NCBI GenBank assembly: GCA_036003885.1
Contig: DASYSA010000486.1
Coordinates: forward strand, 1 to 13,829
Source of the DNA: DASYSA01 sp036003885
GTDB taxonomy: Bacteria; Acidobacteriota; Blastocatellia; UBA7656
Reading direction: 5' to 3'
DNA: 13,829 nt
Below are positions 1-8,400 of this stretch, in pieces. Numbering within the stretch: the stretch's first letter is position 1; each line of letters starts with the position of its first letter. The notes beneath the pieces are model-generated. The model was not told the DNA's origin. It saw only the letters and a list, made by a program, of their open reading frames with translations, and ran no database searches. A program made the translations under genes and the position numbers.

Positions 1-138
1 CGCGAAGAAGATGATCAGCGCGGTGATAAGCACCGAGAAGAAGATCGTCAGCCCAACCAGAAACGTGTACAGATCGTCTACCGTGCCGGCTACGGTGGAA
101 GCCTGATCGGGTGCGAATGGTATGAAAGCCAAACTCAA
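1..138 (-). CDS. coxB: Cytochrome c oxidase subunit II, N-terminal fragment (partial)
   Basis: Only the first 46 codons lie in the window; the gene runs off the left edge. The reading gives a short N-terminus with PFAPDQAST followed by a hydrophobic helix (about residues 22-46). This matches the first membrane helix of caa3-type subunit II, where a PEQAST-like motif before helix 1 is usual. The CuA domain would lie outside the window. Best start is TTG at 138-136: a CGGGAG Shine-Dalgarno sits 10 bases upstream, directly after the SCO stop codon, and no in-frame ATG or GTG exists nearby. ATT just before the TTG is a less likely start. It follows the ACIII genes and SCO in the same direction, so the product is probably the copper-containing electron entry subunit of the oxidase fed by ACIII. 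Family assignment rests on the N-terminus and on context. Confidence 0.8.
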   Translation of the reverse strand, partial: MSLAFIPFAPDQASTVAGTVDDLYTFLVGLTIFFSVLITALIIFFA

Positions 139-154
139 AATGGTGAATCTCCCG

Positions 155-1042
155 CTACAGTCCGGCGTCCGGGGCTGTCTGCCGGGCGGCGAAGCGGCGC
201 CGCACTATGAAAACGATGATTGCCAGGCCGGCGAAAGTTACCAGCCCACCCAGGCGAATCATGTTCATGATGACCGCTCCGTATTTGCCGGTTACTGGGT
301 CGTAGTGATAACAGAAGAGCAGCACTTGATCTACCGGGCTGCCGATCTTGTTGTCGGAAGCCTCGACCAGACCCAGGCGAACGTCCCTGGGCGAATAGTC
401 GATCCCGTAGAAATATCGTGAGAGCTTGCCCTCCGGCGTTGCGATCATGATCCCGCTTGCGTGCACGTATTGATTGGTCTCGGAGTCGAACCTGTAATGA
501 AAGCCCACAGCGTCGGTCAACGCCTTAATCGACTTTTCATCGCCCGTCAGGAAGTGCAAGCCTGCATCGGCGCTGCTGCGTTGATACCGATCGACGTAGG
601 CCCGCTTCTTGGCGAAGGCGGTCTCGGGTGTATCGCGCGGGTCGAAGCTGACCGCCACCACGTTGAACTCGCGGCCGGCGCTGAAGGACAACGTCTTCAA
701 CATCCCGACAAGGCCGTTCAGTTCCTGATTGCACAGCATCGGACAGGTGTAGTAGACCAGGGCCAGAATCACCGGCTTGCCGCCAAAGCACTCACGAAGC
801 TTTACCTCTCGTCCGGACTCGTCGCGAAAATCGAGATCGAGTGAAAGCTGCTCATTCAACCTCTGGTCGATTCCGATGTCGCGCAAAGCGTCCGGGAGGC
901 TACCCTGAGGCACTACGTTTTCGGGCGGATTGAACTGCGCAAGTGTGGGAGTTGACGCCAGGATGCAAGCGCAAGCCAGCAGAAGACCGCTTGCGAGAGC
1001 TTGCTTCGTGAATCCGTGACCGATGTTCCTTCTCTCTGACAT
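155..1042 (-). CDS. SCO1/SenC-family copper chaperone
   Basis: This 295-residue exported protein belongs to the SCO thioredoxin-fold family, which delivers copper to the CuA centre of cytochrome c oxidase subunit II and acts as a thiol reductase. The copper ligands are visible: C100 and C104 in TCPMLC and a conserved histidine at about H194 in YVHASG. It has an N-terminal hydrophobic signal (about 14-35, ending TLAQ). Unlike the shortest SCO proteins it also has a C-terminal membrane helix (about 267-281) followed by an RRR positive patch, preceded by an FCYHYDP segment. The ATG start at 1042 has an AGGTG-type ribosome site. It lies 24 bases after the preceding membrane-protein gene and its stop is 16 bases before the coxB start, which supports a role in CuA assembly. 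Confidence 0.93.
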   Translation of the reverse strand: MSERRNIGHGFTKQALASGLLLACACILASTPTLAQFNPPENVVPQGSLPDALRDIGIDQRLNEQLSLDLDFRDESGREVKLRECFGGKPVILALVYYTCPMLCNQELNGLVGMLKTLSFSAGREFNVVAVSFDPRDTPETAFAKKRAYVDRYQRSSADAGLHFLTGDEKSIKALTDAVGFHYRFDSETNQYVHASGIMIATPEGKLSRYFYGIDYSPRDVRLGLVEASDNKIGSPVDQVLLFCYHYDPVTGKYGAVIMNMIRLGGLVTFAGLAIIVFIVRRRFAARQTAPDAGL

Positions 1043-1066
1043 TATTTACTACACCTGCTCTCCATC

Positions 1067-1615
1067 TCAGTGTTTGACCTCATGTGCGGGCGCGGCTGTT
1101 GGTGCTTTCGACTCAGCATTGCCGGTCAGGCCATCGTGCTTTGGCGCTTCGATCGCCGGAGGGGGCGAAGGTGCCTGTCTGTAGGGCAGGCCTTGTTTCA
1201 GCAGTTTCCTTTTCGCATCTTCAATCGGAATGCGAACCACTCCTGTAGTCGGATCCAGCCAGCCGTAAGTCGTCAGCTTAGTGTTCTCTTCATCGCGGTA
1301 CTGTTGCAGTTCCAGAGCCGGGTGCTGCTGCAAGCGAGGCTCAGGGAACATCAATTCGGGGTCGTCGCCCTCGGGCTTCTTCTCTCTTGTCAGCGAAGTC
1401 GGAGGAGGTTCCTTCTTGTGCTCGGTCCTGGCAAAGAATCTGAACATACCCCACATCAACACCGCGGTCAGTATCATCAGCGCTGCAAGCCCGGCTGTGA
1501 ACCATGCCACGCCGCCTACCTCCACGTCCGACTCCTCGTGTGCAACACCTTCCGTGTGTATGTGCGAAACGTTTGGAGTCTCGCGGTGAGGTTTTTCCTC
1601 GTTGCCCCCGCCCAT
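1067..1615 (-). CDS. Uncharacterised single-span membrane protein of the ACIII/oxidase operon
   Basis: A 182-residue protein with no named function that I recognise. It has a His- and Glu-rich cytoplasm-like N-terminus (1-33), one strong transmembrane helix (about 35-61), then a soluble tail. In the tail, residues 91-145 form the most ordered part: PEPRLQQHP, then YRDEE, YGWLDPTTG, VVRIPIEDA and QGLPYR. The last third is rich in Pro and Ala and ends in HEVKH. The gene starts one base after the actF stop (TGA-A-ATG), so it is almost certainly translationally coupled to it, and it precedes the SCO gene. I recall similar proteins, usually annotated hypothetical, beside ACIII genes in other bacteria, but I could not check this here. 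An accessory subunit or assembly factor linking ACIII to the caa3 oxidase is an inference from position only. Confidence 0.85.
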   Translation of the reverse strand: MGGGNEEKPHRETPNVSHIHTEGVAHEESDVEVGGVAWFTAGLAALMILTAVLMWGMFRFFARTEHKKEPPPTSLTREKKPEGDDPELMFPEPRLQQHPALELQQYRDEENTKLTTYGWLDPTTGVVRIPIEDAKRKLLKQGLPYRQAPSPPPAIEAPKHDGLTGNAESKAPTAAPAHEVKH

Positions 1616-1616
1616 T

Positions 1617-2834
1617 TCAGTGTTCCCCTCGGCCGTGACTTATTGCCTGCTCCAGGTACGGATCATTGATCGGCATCAACGGTCTCTGCTTTAACTGCCG
1701 GATGAAGAACCAGAGCCAGATGCCGCCCAGCCCTATCGGCGCGACGAAGTCCATCCATGAGACTTGAAGTCCCGCGGTCGGTCTGCCCTCGGCGTCCCGT
1801 CCCGAGGGGCCGATCAGCCAGAACAGATCTATGTACCGCATCACCAGGATCAGCCAGGCCACCAGCGACAACAGTCTTGCGTTGCGATTGAAGCTGCGCG
1901 GCAGTAATAACAAGAATGGCAATGCAAAGTGGAGCAGAATTAGTAATCCGGCGATCGCTTTCCAACCGCCGCTGAGGCGGCCCAGGTACCAGGTGATCTC
2001 TTCCGGCAGATTGCCAGACCAGATGATCAGGAACTGAGAGAAAGCGAAGTATGCCCACAACATCACAAACGCCAGAAGCAACTTGCCCAGGTCGTGAAAA
2101 TGCTTCGGCGTGAGCACGTCGGACATTGGCTTGTAGTTCGACAGCAGGAACATCACTGTGATCACGAACGCCATAGCCGACAGCCCCTGCCCGCCCAGCA
2201 CCAGTATCCCGAAGATGGTCGAGAACCAGTGGGGATCGAGTGACATCAGCCAATCGACCGAAGCGAATGTGACCGTCCCGCCCACGAGTATCAAGCCCGG
2301 CCCGCTCAGGTTCTGCAGGCGGCGCTGGATCTTCTGTTCGCCCGTCTCATCTTGTTCGCGCGACCAGCGATTCAGGAAGTAGGAGAGTCCAAGCCAGACC
2401 GCAAAGTAGAACGCGGCCCGAACCAGGAAGAAGCTCACGTTCAGGTAGGCGGCCTTATGATGTACCACTTCATTCAGTTTCGGATCGGCATCCAGCGCCT
2501 GCTGATTCGCCCATATCCACACAGACTTCAGTCCAAGAATCAGGGGCACGAACAACAGGACCCAGAGCGGGAACGTGCGAATCGCCGATTCCAACACTCG
2601 CCGTATGACCAGGCCCCAGGCGCCGCCGGCAAGATGATGTATCATCACAATTGAAAGACAGCCGAGCGCGATTCCGATCCAGAAGGCGTACGCCAGCAGA
2701 TAGGAGCGAAAGAACTCCGCCGGGCTGAGAAGACCACCCACCGCAAAGAGAGCCAGCGCGGCCACACCGACTATCAGTGAGATTCGCTGATAGCGGTCCA
2801 GTGCCGGAGGAGCTTTGAATTCGACCTCCATCAT
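1617..2834 (-). CDS. actF: Alternative complex III subunit ActF (NrfD-like quinol-binding membrane protein)
   Basis: A 405-residue polytopic membrane protein with about ten hydrophobic helices, homologous in layout to ActC. In ACIII, ActF is one of two NrfD-like integral subunits, and ActC is considered the main menaquinol oxidation site. Visible landmarks are the IVMIHHLAGGAWG segment after the second helix, and FASVDWLMSLDPHWFSTIFG in the middle, a signature I associate with this subunit. The chosen start is ATG 2834, which overlaps the actE stop as TAATG; a second ATG follows at 2831. A GAGG ribosome site lies about 8 bases upstream. The frame stays open upstream to 2945, but that part is antisense-like, Arg-rich and inside actE, so it was rejected. 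The gene after it starts one base past the stop. Confidence 0.95.
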   Translation of the reverse strand: MMEVEFKAPPALDRYQRISLIVGVAALALFAVGGLLSPAEFFRSYLLAYAFWIGIALGCLSIVMIHHLAGGAWGLVIRRVLESAIRTFPLWVLLFVPLILGLKSVWIWANQQALDADPKLNEVVHHKAAYLNVSFFLVRAAFYFAVWLGLSYFLNRWSREQDETGEQKIQRRLQNLSGPGLILVGGTVTFASVDWLMSLDPHWFSTIFGILVLGGQGLSAMAFVITVMFLLSNYKPMSDVLTPKHFHDLGKLLLAFVMLWAYFAFSQFLIIWSGNLPEEITWYLGRLSGGWKAIAGLLILLHFALPFLLLLPRSFNRNARLLSLVAWLILVMRYIDLFWLIGPSGRDAEGRPTAGLQVSWMDFVAPIGLGGIWLWFFIRQLKQRPLMPINDPYLEQAISHGRGEH

Positions 2835-3580
2835 TAGTGGCGCCTCGCTGTTTCGGGCAGCTCGCCGCGCTTCTCGGCGGGCACATCGGCGATGGTGGCA
2901 TTCTGGCTGATCTGCAAGGCCCGAATGTAAGCGACGATGGCCCATCGGTCGGCGGGGCTTATCTGGGCCGCGTAATCGGGCATTGCGCCGAAGCCGTTTG
3001 TGATCACGTCGAAGAAGTAGCCGGCTGGAGCGTGCCTGAGCCTCTCGATGTGATAGGAGGGCGGCCTGCGATAGCCGCGTCTGACAATCATCCCATCGCC
3101 GTTGCCGAGCCGATCGTGACAGACGGAGCAGAAGACGTTGTAGTTTGTCTCTCCTCGGTCGAGCACCTCGGCGGTGATTGGGAATGGAAAGAGATTGGCG
3201 AAGCCCTGCCCGGTTCTATCTGGAGCAGGAGCTGAATCCAAAGGCCCTACGCCCGGGACCGTTTGAAAGATTGCTTGCGGCTGCGGTTGACCTGGTGTCT
3301 GCGCCGATTGGTTGTCGAGTTTTCCGGTGTAAAGGAGAGAGTCTTCGGCCAGAGTTCCTCGCGCGACAGTGCCTCGAACGGGCGGTCGCGAGGCTTGCCC
3401 ATCCGCAAAGAAAGGGCTGGCGGCATAAGTCTTGTACCTGGGCTGGTCGTGCATATCCTGCCTGCACCCGGAGAGCAGAAGCGCAATGGCCAGGGCTACA
3501 GGCGCGAACAACACTCGGCCCGCCCTGATCCCTGGTCCCTGACCCCCGACTCCTGACCCCTGTTTGCTAGTTCTCGACAT
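2834..3580 (-). CDS. actE: Alternative complex III subunit ActE (monoheme cytochrome c lipoprotein)
   Basis: A 248-residue exported cytochrome c. It has one heme site, CSVCH (C151, C154, H155), and a likely Met ligand at M200 in GFGAMPDY, followed by the usual DRWAIVAYIRALQ helix. The lipobox LLLSGC makes C39 the lipidated residue, so the protein should be anchored to the outer face of the membrane. In ACIII, ActE carries one heme near the exit to the oxidase. The ATG at 3580 overlaps the end of actD by 14 bases; the stop overlaps the actF start (TAATG). Codons 7-20 come from a heptamer repeat array (see separate entry). That stretch is unusual for a signal peptide n-region, so a GTG start at 3514, after the array, is a real alternative. 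Either start leaves the mature protein unchanged. Confidence 0.92.
   Translation of the reverse strand: MSRTSKQGSGVGGQGPGIRAGRVLFAPVALAIALLLSGCRQDMHDQPRYKTYAASPFFADGQASRPPVRGTVARGTLAEDSLLYTGKLDNQSAQTPGQPQPQAIFQTVPGVGPLDSAPAPDRTGQGFANLFPFPITAEVLDRGETNYNVFCSVCHDRLGNGDGMIVRRGYRRPPSYHIERLRHAPAGYFFDVITNGFGAMPDYAAQISPADRWAIVAYIRALQISQNATIADVPAEKRGELPETARRH
3520..3561 (-). repeat. Six-unit degenerate heptamer array (consensus AGGGRTC) at the 5' end of actE
   Basis: Read on the minus strand from 3561 to 3520, six consecutive 7-base units appear: AGGGGTC, AGGAGTC, GGGGGTC, AGGGACC, AGGGATC, AGGGCGG. The array begins six bases after the actD stop codon and is read as coding sequence for residues 7-20 of ActE (Gly/Gln-rich). 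GGGTCAGG-type strings of this kind occur as interspersed intergenic repeats in some bacterial genomes, which I recall but cannot check here. Confidence 0.8.
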
Positions 3581-4112
3581 CGGATACCTCGCGTGCACCG
3601 AAGCTTTCCAGAAACCTGGCGGTCTTCTCCAGGTCGAACTTCGGATCGTCTGCTTCGATGCACAGGAAGAAGCGGTCCCGGCTTGCCAACGCAAAATTCG
3701 GCGCGTTGAAGATGGGATGGTGCGGCCTCGGGAGACCATTCAATGCAAGCATTCCGAGCACTGCCGCCACTGCAGCTCCAAGAATTGTCATCTCGAATGT
3801 CGGCACGATGAACGCCGGCCAACTATGCTGCGGGCGTCCCCCGATATTCAGCGGATAATCGACCACGTTTATCCAGTACTGCATGAAGTAGCCCAACACT
3901 CCTCCCATGACCCCGCCCAACAGCACGAGAAACGGCAATTTCGTGTGACGCACGCCAATCGCCTCGTTCAACTCTTCGATGGGATATGGCGTGTAACAGT
4001 CCATCCTTCGATATCCTTCTTCGTGCGCGCTGCGAGCCGCATGCAGAAGTTTGTTCGGATTATCGAACTCGGCAATCAGGCCATAGATGGTCGGCTTCCT
4101 GGAGCTGGTCAT
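3567..4112 (-). CDS. actD: Alternative complex III subunit ActD (DUF3341-type membrane protein)
   Basis: A 181-residue protein with a soluble N-terminal part beginning IYGLIAEFDNPNKLLHAARS, a pattern typical of ActD (DUF3341), then two membrane helices (about 58-80 and 101-126) and a soluble C-terminal tail. The N-terminal motif reads AHEEGYRRMDCYTPYPIEEL. In the known ACIII structures ActD packs against the ActC/ActF core and binds no cofactor; its exact role is unclear. The start overlaps the actC stop as ATGA (4109-4112), and its last 14 bases overlap the actE start. Length and helix count are normal for the family. Confidence 0.95.
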   Translation of the reverse strand: MTSSRKPTIYGLIAEFDNPNKLLHAARSAHEEGYRRMDCYTPYPIEELNEAIGVRHTKLPFLVLLGGVMGGVLGYFMQYWINVVDYPLNIGGRPQHSWPAFIVPTFEMTILGAAVAAVLGMLALNGLPRPHHPIFNAPNFALASRDRFFLCIEADDPKFDLEKTARFLESFGAREVSDVEN

Positions 4113-5494
4113 GCCGGTTCCTCCTTGACTTCGGCCTCCGGCAACAGTGTTCTCATCTCAAATATTGAGATCACCGGAAGGAACCTGACGAACAGGAACA
4201 ACAGCATCACGAAGAGGCCTATCGTTCCGAAAAACATGGAGAAGTCCCAGACCGTCGGCTTGTATATTTCCCAGGATGACGGCAGGAAGTCGCGATGCAG
4301 GCTGGTCACGATGATGACGAAGCGCTCGAGCCACATTCCTATGTTCACGACAATTGAAATCACGAACAGGGCGGCGACGCTATGTCTCACCTTCTTGATC
4401 CACAGGAACTGCGGTGTGATCACGTTACAGGCGATCAATAACCAGTAGAACACTCCGTACGGCCCGGTCATTCGGTTCTTGATCATGAAGCTTTCGTACT
4501 GGTTGCCGCTGTACCACGCCATGAAGGCTTCTATCATGTAGCCGTAGGCCACGATCAACCCGGTTGCCAGCATGATCTTCGACATGTTGCGCAGGTGCCG
4601 CATCGTGATGAAGTCCTCGAGGCCGTAGAACTTCCTGAGCGGAATCGCCAGCGTCATCACCATCGCGAAGCCCGAATAGATTGCGCCGGCTACGAAGTAG
4701 GGCGGGAAGATCGTCGCGTGCCACCCGGGGATGATCGCGACGGCGAAGTCGAAGCTGACCACCGTGTGAACCGAGACCACCAGCGGGGTGGCCAATCCCG
4801 CGAGCAGCAGGTACGCCGTCTCATACCGATGCCAGTGCTGAGCCGAACCGCGCCACCCCATGGCAAGCATGCCGTAGATGACCTTGGCCCCATGGCGCTT
4901 GGCTCTGTCGCGCAGCGTTGCAAGGTCTGGGATCAATCCCACAAACCAGAACAACGCCGACACCGTTGCGTAGGTCGAAACCGCAAACACGTCCCAGACT
5001 ATCGGGCTCCGAAACTGCGGCCACATCCCCATTGTGTTCGGATACGGAAACAGCCAATAGGCCAGCCAGGGTCTCCCCGTGTGCAGCAACGGGAACAGTC
5101 CGGCACAGGTAACGGCGAACAAGGTCATCGCCTCGGCAAAGCGGTTGATTGAGGTGCGCCACTGCTGCCTGAACAGCAGCAGTATGGCGGAGATCAGAGT
5201 TCCGGCGTGGCCAATTCCGATCCACCAGACGAAGTTGATGATCTCGAACGCCCAACCAACCGGTTGATTGTTGCCCCAGATCCCGATTCCAGTCGTGACC
5301 AGATAGCCGATGGTGTACATCAGCATCATCGTCATCATGAAGGTGATGCCGAATCCAATGAACCAGCCGAGCGGCGTCCGCTTCTTGAGCGCAATGGCGC
5401 TGATCTTGTCGGTGACCGACCCAAACGTGTACCCCGGCTCGATTACAGGAGGGCGAGTCGATTCCGGATGGATTCCGTGATCTTTGCTGCTCAT
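4109..5494 (-). CDS. actC: Alternative complex III subunit ActC (NrfD/PsrC-like quinol oxidation subunit)
   Basis: A 461-residue integral membrane protein of the NrfD/PsrC family with about ten hydrophobic segments. In ACIII this subunit holds the menaquinol oxidation site near the Fe-S domain of ActB and may conduct protons. Family landmarks visible are WWIGIGHAGTLISA (H96), LFPLLHTGRPW, SVHTVVSFDFA and IIPGWHATIFPPYFVAGAI. The N-terminal 40 residues are soluble and include EPGYTFGSVTDKI, as usual for ActC. Start and stop both overlap neighbours by ATGA (actB at 5491-5494, actD at 4109-4112), so translation of B, C and D is probably coupled. No truncation or frameshift is seen. Confidence 0.96.
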   Translation of the reverse strand: MSSKDHGIHPESTRPPVIEPGYTFGSVTDKISAIALKKRTPLGWFIGFGITFMMTMMLMYTIGYLVTTGIGIWGNNQPVGWAFEIINFVWWIGIGHAGTLISAILLLFRQQWRTSINRFAEAMTLFAVTCAGLFPLLHTGRPWLAYWLFPYPNTMGMWPQFRSPIVWDVFAVSTYATVSALFWFVGLIPDLATLRDRAKRHGAKVIYGMLAMGWRGSAQHWHRYETAYLLLAGLATPLVVSVHTVVSFDFAVAIIPGWHATIFPPYFVAGAIYSGFAMVMTLAIPLRKFYGLEDFITMRHLRNMSKIMLATGLIVAYGYMIEAFMAWYSGNQYESFMIKNRMTGPYGVFYWLLIACNVITPQFLWIKKVRHSVAALFVISIVVNIGMWLERFVIIVTSLHRDFLPSSWEIYKPTVWDFSMFFGTIGLFVMLLFLFVRFLPVISIFEMRTLLPEAEVKEEPA

Positions 5495-8400
5495 CTCACC
5501 TCTCCGCTCTCACCTCGCCGCGTGCCCAGTTTTTCATTAGTGTTTCGCACCGTAGCCAGGTAGCTCGTGCGCGGTCTCGTGTTCAGCTCGGCCAGCAGGC
5601 CGTAGTTGCGGGGCTCCGACTTCAACTTAGCCACGCGGCTGTTCGGGTCGTTGATGTTGCCAAAGACGATGGCGTCCGCCGGACAGGTCTGCTGGCACGC
5701 GGTCTTGATCTCGCCGTCGCGTATCGGCCGGTCCTCCTTTTCCGACTCGATCTTCGCGAACTGAATGCGTTGAATGCAGTAGGTACACTTCTCCATCACG
5801 CCGCGGCTTCGGACAGTGACGTCCGGGTTGCGCATCATCTTGAGACTCTCGGTCACGAAGTCCTGATATAGAAGGAAATTGAAACGCCGCACTTTGTAGG
5901 GGCAGTTGTTCGAGCAGTACCTCGTCCCGACGCAGCGGTTGTAGACCATGTCGTTCGTGCCCTCAGCGCTGTGAACAGTCGCCGCTACGGGGCAGACCTG
6001 CTCGCAGGGCGCGTTTTCGCAGTGCATGCAGAGCACGGGCATAAAGTGAAACTCGGGATTCTGAATCTCACCCTCGAAGTAGCCATCGACTCTCAACCAA
6101 TGCATTTCGCGGCTGCGATGGACCTGATCCTTGCCCACGACCGGAATGTTGTTTTCAGACTGGCAGGCGACGATGCAGGCGTTGCAGCCGACACACGAGG
6201 TCAGGTCGATCGCCATCCCCCAGGCATTCCCCGTGTACTCGCGATTCGGGTAGAGCGTTTCGTCTCTCGGAGGTTCCTCGTGTCTCTCGGCCGCGTAGTT
6301 CGATTTCTGTTCGTACTCGGCGAGCGTGCCCGCGCGAACAATGTCGCGGCCCTCCATGGACCAGTGTTGTTGGGTGGTCGCGAGAGTGTAATTTTCGCCG
6401 GTCTTTCTCAACTCGACGCCGCTCGCAAACCAGGGCGAGGTGGACGAGCGCAGGGCGTATGCATTGAAGCCGGCGCCATTGCCAACCCTGCCCGCGCGCT
6501 CGCGGCCATAGCCCAGGTGAAGGGTAATCGAGTTGTCGGCCTGGCCCGGCATGATCATTATCGGAGCTCGAACCGACAGGCCGTGATAAGTCAACTCAAC
6601 CACGTCTCCGCGAGCGAGACCTCGACTGGCGGCGCTTTGATTGCTGATGAGGGCCACGTTGTCCCAGGTGAGCTTGGTCATCGGCTTCGGCAGCTCTTGC
6701 AGCCAGCCGTTGTTTGCAAAGCGCCCATCGTAGATGCTGGAGTCGAGCCGGAAAAGAACTTCCAGCTCACCTTTGTCAGCCGGTCCGGGAGGTTGCGCCA
6801 GGAAATCGGTCTTCGCGGTTACGGTCTTCTGAGCAAGCGCGTTATTGGGCACGAAGCCGTCGTGCACAGACCTGCGCCAGAACTTCTCGAAGTCGGGTGA
6901 CGGCTTCGGCGGAGGGGCAGGGGCAGGGGCAGGGGCAAGCGCAAGAGCAGGAGCACTTGGCGCGCCTGGTTGGACTGTGTTTCCCGGTTTCAGTGTCACT
7001 GTCGCAGCGGCGCCGCTGTGTCTCCTCATCCAGTATTCGCGAACAATGTCGTAGCCGGCGCGCTCCGGCTGATCCGTAAATGCAGCGAGCAATTCGTGCG
7101 CAGTCTTGCCGTTATAGAGCGGCTCGATCAGTGGCTGCACTATCGTGACGGTTCCGTCTGCCGCTCGCGCGTCGCTCCACGATTCCAGGTAGTGGGCTTC
7201 GGAGACGTGCCACTGGCAAAATGCCGACGTCTCATCGCTGTACATGCTTAAGTGTGCCGAGAACTTCGCCTTCTGAACGAGGTCGCTGAAGTTCAGGTCG
7301 GCGGGTGCGGTGAAGACAGGATTGCCGCCGACTATCACGAGCACTTCGACGGCGCCGGCATTCAGGTCCTGCGCAAGTTCGCCAAGCGAGGCCATCTGAT
7401 CTATCGGGTTCGCCTCGAGCGGCTCGGCGAATGTGACCGTCGAGCCAAAATTCCCGAGCGCCTGATTCATCGCATGGGCCAGAGCATGAATGATAGGCGG
7501 CTGATGCTCGCCGGCCAGGATGAGGCTCGAACCTTTATGGTCCTGCAAGTCACTGACAACTGCGTCGATCCATTCACGATGCGCGCCCGAAACACTGCCG
7601 CCGGCTTGAAGGCCCAGACTCGATGCGATTGCTCGAGTGAAGTTCTCCATCTCGCCTGCTCGCACGGCTAATCGATGATCGGCTCTGGCGCCCGTGTTCG
7701 ATGGACTGTTCTCCGCTGCGTAGAAGCGGCTCATCTTCTTGTTGCCGTCCCTCAGCATCCGCCGGCCGGCAAAATCCCGGATGTGTCGGATATTACCCGG
7801 ATGGCTCGAGAGGAAATCCGCATCGAGTGAGAGCACCACGTCGGCTTTGCCGAAGTGATAAAGGACGCTCACCGGCTCGGCGAACATCATCTGCGCGGCG
7901 ACGGTCAGGTTTGTGCGGCCCACCGGCTCGTACTGGTGCCACTTCATCTTCGGGAAGAGCGCTCGCAGTTCGTTCAGCTGGGCGGCGAGAGTCGGCGAGC
8001 TGATCGTTTCGGTCAACAGCCGAAGCCCCGCACCCTGGCGCGGGCGCTGTTGGCCGAGGTCGAAGCGAAGAGCGCCAAGGAACGCGGTCCAGGTCGAGAT
8101 ATCGCCGAGGTGGGTAACAGTTTGCGAGCGATCAGGATCGTAGAGCCCGAGGACCGATGCCTGCGAGAAGAGATCGGTTGCGCCGAGGCTCACTGGATGC
8201 TCCGGGTTGCCCTCGACCTTCGTGGGCCGTCCCATGTGTGACTCGACCAGAAGCGGGCTGGCTATGCCCGACAGCGACATCGCAGTAGCGAAGAAGAGCG
8301 GCTTGCCCGGGATAATCTCTTCGACCGGTTTGACGTAAGGAATGATCTTTTCGGTCGGTTGGACTGTGCAGGCGCTCGCACCCGCGAGGGCGAGCGAGGC

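Noticed and set aside
2837..2945. Upstream extension of actF to a start at 2945
   Set aside because: The added residues are Arg/His-rich, lie inside actE and do not resemble ActF; ATG 2834 with the TAATG overlap is a better start.
3581..3739. Upstream extension of actE to a start at 3739
   Set aside because: It lies within actD in another frame and would bury the lipoprotein signal peptide deep in the protein.
5971..6900. 309-codon plus-strand frame opposite actB
   Set aside because: It is antisense to clearly coding Fe-S and molybdopterin-like sequence and has no family features; high GC makes long shadow frames common.
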